Below, piece by piece: positions 41,660 through 49,700 of a stretch of 64,000 bases of DNA. The stretch comes from Pseudalkalibacillus hwajinpoensis (GTDB lineage: Bacteria; Bacillota; Bacilli; Bacillales; Guptibacillaceae): contig NZ_JADFCM010000002.1 in the NCBI RefSeq assembly GCF_015234585.1, positions 186,001 through 250,000 on the forward strand. Direction: 5' to 3'. The position numbers were made by a program, and so were the translations under genes. Positions within the stretch are counted from its first letter, which is position 1. Each line of letters begins with the position of its first letter. The notes under the pieces were generated by a model that worked only from the letters and a program-made list of their open reading frames with translations, was not told where the DNA came from and ran no database searches.

Positions 41660-42676
41660 ATGGAGTTTGAACAGTATAGTACGGAAACTAGACTTAATAA
41701 TTTGGAAGAGTGGATGACTAAAGGAAAAACAGAATGGGAAGACCTCCAAAAAATATATTACCATTACATAGGAATTGAATCGGACTTATATAATGCTGGT
41801 CACTACTTAAGTGAAAAACTAAAAAAATCTCCTTCATCCCACATTGTACATTACAGAACTAAAAACCCAATACACCTTATTGATAAGGTTGTACGCAAAA
41901 GAGCAGAGAAGGAAATTGATATAAACCAGGATAACTATTTACAAGAAATTACTGATTTAATTGGAATTCGAGTTATTCATCTTTATAAAGAGGATTGGTT
42001 AGAAATTCACAAGTACATAAGCGAGATTTGGACTCCATATGAAACTGCTACTGCTATAATCAGAGAAGGAGATAAATACGATCAATACAAAGAGCATGGC
42101 TGTGAAATTAAGGTCAGTAGTGCAGGTTATCGATCAGTTCACTACTTATTAGAAACGAAGCCCTTTAATCAAATCTTTATAGCGGAAGTACAGATTAGAA
42201 CGATCTTTGAAGAAGCATGGAGTGAGGTAGATCATGATATACGCTATCCGCTTCACACTGACAATGATTTAATAAACGGTTACTTAGTCAATTTTAATCG
42301 TATTGCTGGAAGCGCAGACGAATTAAGTAGTTTTTTAAAGCAGTTAAAAGGCCATATTGAAGAAGAAGCTAAAAAACATAAATTAGAACTTGAATCAAAG
42401 AATCAAGAAATAGAAAAGCTTAAAAAAGAAATAGAAAAACTGAGTATAGATACTGAAGATAAAAATAAATTAACGGATATGATAGAGGAAATAGGTGAAA
42501 AACTATCTTCCACTTTGTGGAATAATAATATTGATCTAAGTCAGTATGATTTTTCTAACAAGGTTAAACTACCAGATTTTGATTTATTTTCAGATCAAGA
42601 GAGATTAATTGCTATTCAAGCTAAAAACATTTCCAATAGTGTTGATGACACCTATAAACCACCAGAAGAACATTAA
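41660..42676 (+). CDS. RelA/SpoT-type small alarmone synthetase (338 aa)
   Basis: ATG 41660 follows GGAGG. The synthetase domain covers about residues 45-235: HYRTKNPIHLIDKVVRK, TDLIGIRVIHLY, a YRSVHYLL segment and EVQIRTIFEEAWSEVDHDI. A coiled coil (235-285) and a small tail follow. No HD hydrolase domain is present. It should make (p)ppGpp or a related nucleotide. Known small synthetases include toxins and phage-defence effectors (CapRel type). Here it sits alone, next to the T4SS operon. Confidence 0.8.
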   Translation: MEFEQYSTETRLNNLEEWMTKGKTEWEDLQKIYYHYIGIESDLYNAGHYLSEKLKKSPSSHIVHYRTKNPIHLIDKVVRKRAEKEIDINQDNYLQEITDLIGIRVIHLYKEDWLEIHKYISEIWTPYETATAIIREGDKYDQYKEHGCEIKVSSAGYRSVHYLLETKPFNQIFIAEVQIRTIFEEAWSEVDHDIRYPLHTDNDLINGYLVNFNRIAGSADELSSFLKQLKGHIEEEAKKHKLELESKNQEIEKLKKEIEKLSIDTEDKNKLTDMIEEIGEKLSSTLWNNNIDLSQYDFSNKVKLPDFDLFSDQERLIAIQAKNISNSVDDTYKPPEEH

Positions 42677-42723
42677 GGTGAGCTAAAAGTTTCTATGGCA
42701 ACTAATTTACTTAATTTCACCTC

Positions 42724-42752
42724 TTGCAATTTCCCTTCTATTACAATAAGAT
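42724..42752 (+). promoter_or_regulatory. Sigma-A promoter of the T4SS operon
   Basis: TTGCAA and TAAGAT are separated by 17 bases. About 75 bases later the transcript reaches the terminator at 42829-42891. Confidence 0.6.
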
Positions 42753-42828
42753 AGTAATATACTTCCTGAGAAAAAATTGGAAGTGCTGAAATATTACTTA
42801 AAATAATAATTAGTTTAATAGACCGGGA

Positions 42829-42891
42829 GGCCCCCGAAAATTTAGCAAAATGCTTTCAAAGCATTGGCTAATATTTTCGGGGCCTTTTTTT
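42829..42891 (+). terminator. Leader intrinsic terminator of the T4SS operon
   Basis: GGCCCCCGAAAAT-TTAGC pairs with GCTAATATTTTCGGGGCC, with an inner AATGCTTT/AAAGCATT hairpin, then seven T. It resembles the Tad leader stem at 11194-11262, and the bases just before it are shared. Confidence 0.85.
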
Positions 42892-42916
42892 GTGTCTATG
42901 GAAGGAGGTGAAAAGA

Positions 42917-43306
42917 GTGAGCAGTAAAAAGAAAAATATCTTTGCATTCCTTGCGCTAGTGACGATTCTTGCATTCACTTTTACTTTTACAGGTGGTGAT
43001 ATGGCTAGTGCAGCATCAAATGATCCTTGGGCTGAAGCTGGTATTGAAGATGGCGGTGGATTTGAAGGTAGTGGTGTTTATGGTGATTTAACAAACATCG
43101 TATACTTCGTTATGGCACTTGGAGGCTTCTGGATCATTGCAATGCTTGTAATTGGTGGAATGCTTCTAGCTGGATCTAACGGAAACGCTCAGAGACGTAC
43201 TGCTGGACTAGCAAGTCTTGCGTGTACTTTCTTGGGTGGTTGGGTAATTATGAAAGCTTATACCATTGCCGGTTGGATTAACGGCTTAGGTGGCGGAACA
43301 ATCTAG
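42917..43306 (+). CDS. VirB2-like conjugation pilin/subunit (129 aa)
   Basis: GTG 42917 follows GGAGGTG. A signal peptide ends near residue 33 (ASAAS). Two membrane helices follow (about 58-82 and 92-118) with a Gly/Asn turn between, as in VirB2/TrbC-like proteins of Gram-positive plasmids. It is the first gene of the T4SS operon. A stable hairpin just after it probably allows high expression. Assignment is by topology and position. Confidence 0.6.
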   Translation: MSSKKKNIFAFLALVTILAFTFTFTGGDMASAASNDPWAEAGIEDGGGFEGSGVYGDLTNIVYFVMALGGFWIIAMLVIGGMLLAGSNGNAQRRTAGLASLACTFLGGWVIMKAYTIAGWINGLGGGTI

Positions 43307-43361
43307 CTTCAAAAATAATGACATCTCGAACCCTTACTTAACTCATACTCCTTAATTGATG

Positions 43362-43382
43362 CCCCTCTATCCAGTAGAGGGG
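43362..43382 (+). other. mRNA hairpin after the VirB2-like gene
   Basis: A perfect 8-bp stem CCCCTCTA/TAGAGGGG lacks a T-run. It is likely a stability or processing signal that gives more subunit mRNA than downstream mRNA. Confidence 0.45.
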
Positions 43383-43413
43383 TCTACTTATAGAAAGACG
43401 AGGTGATATCGCT

Positions 43414-43740
43414 TTGAAAAAGGTTACTGTTCCTATTGATATGTCGAGTGAACAAAAGGAAATCTTAGGTCTGATTTCTAAACGTCAACTCATCTATATG
43501 ATAGCGGGAGGTGGGCTAATTTATTCATATATACCAGTTGTTTATAATCTTATCCCTAACTTCTTTATCGGCGCCGTTATGTGTGTATTCGCTGCCTTAC
43601 CTGTAGCAGTACTAACAGCAGTGTTAGCTTTCGTAAAAAAGAGTAAGTACCACTTAAACTATGATCATTACTTACTTATTAAATTCAGCTATAAAACACA
43701 AATCGGTGTTTGGCGAAAGGGACCTAAATTAACCAAATAG
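43414..43740 (+). CDS. prgI: PrgI-family VirB3-like protein (108 aa)
   Basis: TTG 43414 follows GACGAGGTG. The start K-K-V-T-V-P-I-D-M and the two adjacent membrane helices (about 28-50 and 55-78) are the PrgI family signature. The protein sits in the membrane beside VirB4 in Gram-positive transfer systems. The gene lies directly upstream of the split virB4. Confidence 0.8.
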   Translation: MKKVTVPIDMSSEQKEILGLISKRQLIYMIAGGGLIYSYIPVVYNLIPNFFIGAVMCVFAALPVAVLTAVLAFVKKSKYHLNYDHYLLIKFSYKTQIGVWRKGPKLTK

Positions 43741-43755
43741 GCTGGAGGAAATTTG

Positions 43756-44679
43756 ATGGAAATTCTTATGATGGCTGTATTAGGCATTATTGTCTACGTA
43801 ATTGCGCGAATGGCAATGAAGGAACCTATTCTGCCCTGGAAAGATAAGAAATCGCAAGGAACAAAATTTACAAAAAAGCAAGAAAAAAAGAAGAAGCATA
43901 ATGTAGAGCTGGATGAAGAACCAAGTATCTTTCAAGACCTACTTCATGATGTTAAAGAAATTAAACACCATATGATTCGACACCATGATGACACTTTCAT
44001 CATGTTTGCTGAAGTAGAACCGGTAAACTATTTTCTTCTGAGTGATAAAGAGCAAGAAGCCATCGATGTAACAATGGAAACCTGGCTCTCGCAAGTTAAT
44101 TATAATGTAAAACCCTATTTGCAAAATCGCTTCATTGACCTTTCAGATCCTATTGAAGAAATGCGCCAAAACATGATGAAGGCAGAGGATTTACATGAAA
44201 ATGCCTTAGAGTATGGAAAATCAATGGTGGATGATCTTACTCGTTGGCAGGCGATAGCACCAAGGTATGAAACAAAACGATATCTCATTTTTTCTTATAA
44301 AGTCAAAGTTAGTGATATTACAGCAGATGATAAAGAGGAATTCGAAAATAAAATCATTGATAAAGCATTTGCGGAATTATACAGGCGTGTGAATACAGCT
44401 AAAAGTCAGCTAAGAAAAGCAAGAATGTACGTTGAATTGCTACCTGATGAAGGAATTCTGGACGTTCTATATCACACTTTTAACAGAAGAAAAGCAGTTC
44501 GAAATCGCTTTAAAGATTTTGGAGCAAATGAAATGTTAGCTCTCTACGTTACAGCTGATCAAGATGATACACGCATTGAATTAGTGAAGGAGGCCATTGA
44601 AAATGAATTTTCTGAAGAAGAAATCGAACTCAAAGATGAAGAAAAATCCGAACTCGAAGAAGATGAAAAAGCAAGCTAA
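43756..44679 (+). CDS. VirB4 N-terminal domain-like protein (307 aa)
   Basis: ATG 43756 follows GGAGG. A short N-terminal membrane helix (residues 2-20) and a basic linker precede a domain that resembles the N-terminal part of VirB4/TrsD proteins (TFIMFAEVEPVNYFLLSD, then NVKPYLQNRFIDL). It lacks Walker motifs. The next gene carries the ATPase part and overlaps by 77 bases. So VirB4 appears to be made as two chains. Confidence 0.65.
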   Translation: MEILMMAVLGIIVYVIARMAMKEPILPWKDKKSQGTKFTKKQEKKKKHNVELDEEPSIFQDLLHDVKEIKHHMIRHHDDTFIMFAEVEPVNYFLLSDKEQEAIDVTMETWLSQVNYNVKPYLQNRFIDLSDPIEEMRQNMMKAEDLHENALEYGKSMVDDLTRWQAIAPRYETKRYLIFSYKVKVSDITADDKEEFENKIIDKAFAELYRRVNTAKSQLRKARMYVELLPDEGILDVLYHTFNRRKAVRNRFKDFGANEMLALYVTADQDDTRIELVKEAIENEFSEEEIELKDEEKSELEEDEKAS

Positions 44680-46693
44680 AAAAGATCACAATTCAGAAGA
44701 AGAGATTGATACACAACTTGACACAAAACCAACGACTTGGGATCTTATTGCCCCCGATGGTTTAACAATCAATTCAGAAGATCACGGAGTAATCAAGCAA
44801 TCTTTAGGAACAAAAACGTATTTCCGACCGTGGTATATCCCAAGAGACGGCTATCCTCGAAAAATGCAGACGAATTGGCTTTATTCTATTACATCTAGTG
44901 GGGAAGCGGATGTGATGATAGACATTAATAAAATGCAAAAGTCCGCTGCTATCCGCTCATTGCAAAGACAATTGACCATTCTTCAATCTAACTTAAACTT
45001 CCAACGTAAACGGGGCAACATCGATCAGATTAAAGATATTGAAACCAAAATAAATGATACAGAGATTTTAATGGATGAAATCCAATTCTCAGAAAATGAT
45101 ATTTACAACGTTTCGACTATGGGGATGCTCTACGGTTCAAGCGAAAAAGAACTCAATCATTATAGTGAAGCACTAGAGGATGAGATGAGTGGGATGTTCT
45201 TCAAACTGGCTACAACATGGAGTCGGATTAGAAAGGGACTTCGAAGTACGATTCCAATTGGACTGAATGAAATCCCTGATGCTCAAAGAAATATCGACAG
45301 ACGCGCATTAGCTACCTTCTCACCTTTCATTAGTGGTAGTGGAAAGTACATAGGCGGTGTCCCGCTAGGTATAAATAAAATAACCGGACAATTAGAGTTT
45401 ATTAATAGTTTTGGTACACCTGAAGTACGCCCACAAAACTACAATATCGGTATTACAGGAATACCAGGGAGCGGTAAATCACTTGCTATGAAACTTAAAA
45501 TTGCTCGTGAGAAAAGCGGGGGGGATGTATGGGCAGCGATTATCGATCCCGAAGCGGAATTTGTGAAGTTAACCAAACGTCTTGGAGGAATCAACCTCAA
45601 TATAAGTGAGGAAGAAGATATTTGTATTAATCCATGTGCAGTTAGTACGACTGACATTTTACTTGATGATGAAGATGAAGAGCTGGAATGGTTAGAAGAA
45701 AGTGATGAAAAAGAACTTGTAGAAAAAGAAGGGAAAATGTATGTCCGATTTGTCCCTCTTAGAGAAAAGCAAAATGAGATCCTTAACTTTTTTGACATCA
45801 TTGCCAGAGGAAAAGATGGTGAAGACGAGGGACTAGATGTATTTGAGCGCAATTTCCTTGAAGAATCTATTAAAGCAGTTTTTGAGAATGCTGGTTTTAC
45901 TTCTCATCCTTCTTCACTTTATGAAAATACTGTAGCTGAAATAGATGGACAATTGATCCAGTCTCAAGTGAGAAAGCCTGAACCTACTATTTCGGATATC
46001 AATAATCACCTTGTTGAAACATATGGAGAAGATAACAAAGCGGAAAGATTAATAGCGATAATTCGACCATTTCTTAAAGATGGTAGTAAGCCAATATTTG
46101 ATGGCCAAACCTTCCTGGGTAAAGGAGTAACTCAATCTCTCACAAGTGCTCGGTTAATAAACTTTAATATCAGTCAAATGGAAGAAGGCTTTCTTCGTCC
46201 TATTGCCTATCACGTTATTCTTAACTATCTATGGGAGTATTTCGCAAAAGCAAGTGAGAACGCAACAAAGAAAAAGTACATTTATGCCGATGAACTTTGG
46301 CAATTTATTGATTCAGAAACAACCGTCACTTTCTTTGAAAAGGTTGCTCGTCGCGCTCGTAAGCGGAACTGCGGTTTATGTTGGGCAACTCAAGATTTTG
46401 TCAGGATATTAGAAAACCCAAAATCAAGGGGTATCCTTTCTTCCACCTTTACGATCCTCTTTATGGAGCAAAACAAAATTGATAGAAAGAAAGTTAAAGA
46501 GAATTTTGATTTAAGTGATGGGGAGTTAAATATCCTTTTTAACAATCCGGATAAAGGTGAAGGGATTTTGAGGACTGGTAAAAGTTCAGTCTGGTTGCAA
46601 ACCAATCCTTCAGAAGATGAGTTAACCTTCATTGAGTCAAATGCTGCTGTCCTAGAGCAAATGATGAAACGTAAAAAGATGAAGCAGACGTAA
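44603..46693 (+). CDS. virB4: VirB4 ATPase (696 aa)
   Basis: ATG 44603 lies inside the previous gene, 9 bases after GGAGG. Walker A ITGIPGSGKSLAM is near residue 285, and a Walker B-like KKYIYADELWQFID near 555 is followed by RARKRNCGLCWATQD. Length fits the C-terminal two-thirds of VirB4. It powers assembly and transfer at the inner membrane. A highly acidic insert (IDPEAEF to EELEWLEESDEKEL) lies in the middle. Confidence 0.85.
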   Translation: MNFLKKKSNSKMKKNPNSKKMKKQAKKDHNSEEEIDTQLDTKPTTWDLIAPDGLTINSEDHGVIKQSLGTKTYFRPWYIPRDGYPRKMQTNWLYSITSSGEADVMIDINKMQKSAAIRSLQRQLTILQSNLNFQRKRGNIDQIKDIETKINDTEILMDEIQFSENDIYNVSTMGMLYGSSEKELNHYSEALEDEMSGMFFKLATTWSRIRKGLRSTIPIGLNEIPDAQRNIDRRALATFSPFISGSGKYIGGVPLGINKITGQLEFINSFGTPEVRPQNYNIGITGIPGSGKSLAMKLKIAREKSGGDVWAAIIDPEAEFVKLTKRLGGINLNISEEEDICINPCAVSTTDILLDDEDEELEWLEESDEKELVEKEGKMYVRFVPLREKQNEILNFFDIIARGKDGEDEGLDVFERNFLEESIKAVFENAGFTSHPSSLYENTVAEIDGQLIQSQVRKPEPTISDINNHLVETYGEDNKAERLIAIIRPFLKDGSKPIFDGQTFLGKGVTQSLTSARLINFNISQMEEGFLRPIAYHVILNYLWEYFAKASENATKKKYIYADELWQFIDSETTVTFFEKVARRARKRNCGLCWATQDFVRILENPKSRGILSSTFTILFMEQNKIDRKKVKENFDLSDGELNILFNNPDKGEGILRTGKSSVWLQTNPSEDELTFIESNAAVLEQMMKRKKMKQT

Positions 46694-46706
46694 GGAGGCG
46701 GTAACT

Positions 46707-49700
46707 ATGATGGATATAATCGGCGATAAGCTCGCGGATGTATTTAATCCATTATTTTCAGTTATTTATGCATGGATTGTAAAGCCTTTTTTGGAACTCA
46801 AATTATTTAAGACGTTAATCTATGGAAGTTCTGAAGATGAAGATTTAGTATTTAATACTTTCACTCCTGATGAAATAGAAAAAATAGTGAAGCCAGGAAT
46901 GGATGTCATAATGATATTAGCCGTGTTTTTACTGCTAATCGCTATAGTTTTGGCGGGAATGAAAATGTCCTCTGTCGCCATCAATCCTGCTAATCGGACA
47001 TATATTATTGAATTCTTTAAGGATTTCGCGATCGTTGCCATTCTTTTATTAAACTTACCAACACTTTATAGCTTGATTTTTGGAGTAAACGACGCTATTA
47101 TCTCTGTCTTTTCCGTAGCTCATGACGATGCTCTCATGGAAATGAAAGAAACCATTGAGCCGGGTGATGACGTCCTAGGTCAGATGATCATTCAACTTTG
47201 TTTACTCGGTCTTTTTATTTGGGGTAATTTTTATTACATGATGAGGAAGTTAACACTAGTCTTATTTATGATACTAGGACCGCTTATGGCAGTTATGCTT
47301 CTTATCCCCCAAACAAAAGGAATCACGATTGGGTGGTTAAAAGAATTCATTGGTACCGTTTTTGTTCAATCAGTTCATGCCTGTCTTTACTGGGTTATTG
47401 CTCTAATGAGTATTACAGAAAGTGGACTTGAAGCAGTAATTCTCTATATTATTTTCATTCCTACCGCAGAAGCACTTCGATCATTATTAGGTTTAGGAGG
47501 ACAAATGAGTAATGGACTTTCAAAAGCAGGCGCAATGTTTGGAATGTCAGCTCTTGCAGGTATGTATGGAAGTATCAAAGGTGCTGCTAATGATAAGTCA
47601 GTGACTGGTGCTTTGCGTGGTGCTGCTAATGGAGTTAAAGATGGTGCAGGACGTACTGGCGAATCGGGTTCAGATGAAAACACAGAAAATAACGTTAAAA
47701 GCGCCCTCGGTGGAAATACCGGAACCGACACGGGTACAAACTCTCTTGCTGAAAGAATGTTAAAACCAGGTGATGTAACTAGTAAAATGGGAAAAATGGC
47801 ACTTGGTATGGCTGGTTCTATTGCTGGCTCTCCTATGGGACCTGCAGGAGCTATAGCTGGTTCAACAGTAGGCTTTGGTGTAGGAGGAGTTGTTGGAGGT
47901 GTAGCTGGTCGTGTAGGTGGAGCAGGAGTAGAAGGAGTCAAATTAGGTGCTAAACAGCTAGCTAAAGGCGCGAAAAGCGGTTGGCAAAATGCCAAGGATA
48001 GTTACAATGCAGAATCACTAGCTGATGAAAAATTAGCTAACGAACTTGCCGATGCTGATACCACTTCCTGGGCTTCCAACAATAAAGAACAATTTATGGA
48101 ACAAATGAAAGAAAAGTTTCCAGACGCTCATGAGGAATCTTTAGAAGGAATGTGGAATAGCAAAGTCAACGACAAGAAAAGCGATTTCTTAAAACAAGCA
48201 CGTCAAACGGTTGGCGATATTAAAAAGAATGATGGTGCTTTTGGTAAGGCACAACAGGTCGCAGATAAAGCAACCGGTCGTTTAACTGAAGCATGGGCAG
48301 ATAACAATAAAGAGCACTTTATGAATGAGTACGATAGAAATAACCCTATAACGGAAGAGAATGACCTAGCTACACACAACATGAATAAACAAGCCTCATG
48401 GAATAACGCTCTTGAGAACAAGAGAAATGAAATCGCTGATCTTTCGAACGAAACTGCTAAAAGCATGAGTAACGGTCTCCCTGAAAACCACGCCTACATT
48501 AATAAAGAAGATTTTGCGAATATGGTCGGCGCTAAAATGTTAAACAATGAGAAATCAGCATTTAAAGAGCAATACCGTGAGCAATTTAATCCGGACGCTA
48601 CGGATAATGAAATCGACTCGCATTTTGATCAACAGCATGGTGGTCAGAGAGAAGCTTATGTCTTAGCAGCTATGGGAGCTGTTAAAGGAAATAAACCTGT
48701 TAAAGCAAGTGATTTGGTCAATGAGTCTACTGAAAATATGACTCAGCAATGGGCAAGTGATAACAAAGAACAGTTCGTTTCAGCTTATCAACATAATAAT
48801 CCTTCCGCTAGTCCTCAAGAGGTATCAGAAGCATGGGAGAAGGAATTAAGGAGCCAAAAAGCTGTATTCTCTAACGTGTCTAATAAGGCAGCTAAAAGTA
48901 TGACAGATGGAAACGATCTTTCACAAAACATTGATCCTAATCAGTACGCAGAGCATGTAGGAAATGAACTATATAATAGCGAAAAGGCCAAGCATGTGGC
49001 TTCAGCCCCTCCTATGAGTGAAATGCAACAGGAGAAGCGATTTGATGAAGAGCATGGCGATAAAAGGCAACAATATATTCAGTCTGCTAAAAAATCCGTT
49101 TCCACAGATTCCGGAGTTCAAAATGCTCAATCTCTTGCAACTGCTTCGGCAGACAATATAACAAAGCAATGGGCGGACCAAAATAAAAATCAATTTGTGA
49201 CTACTTATAAACAGAGTAATCCAGGTAGTAGCGAAGAGGAAGTTGAAACAGCGTGGAGTAATGCTGTTAAATCGAAACGTACTGAACTTGGAAACATTGC
49301 CAATACGGTCGCGAGTAAAATGGCGAACGGTAAAGATCTTAGCTCTACAAACATTGATTCTGATCAATTTGCCAATAATGTTGGTCAACAAGTATATGAC
49401 AATGAGAAGGCAGCTTATGTAACTACTTCTACTTCAAATTTACAGAAAGAGTTTGATGAAAACAATCGAGATAAAAAAGAACAATTAGTTCAAACTGCAA
49501 AGCGTTCAATTTCTAATTCACAAGGAAGCCCTAATGCTCAATCACTTGCTTCTACTTCAGCTGAGAATATGACAAAAGAGTGGTCTGACAACAATAAAGG
49601 ACAATTTATCACCTCATATAAACAAAGTAATCCTGGCAAAAGTGAAGCGGAAGTTGAGAAAGCTTGGAGCGAAGCGGTAAGTGGTAAAAAACAAGAATTT

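Noticed and set aside
47444..47995. Minus-strand Pro/Ala-rich frame of 183 codons
   Set aside because: It is the antisense of the Gly/Ala-rich part of the VirB6-like gene and has no ribosome site.
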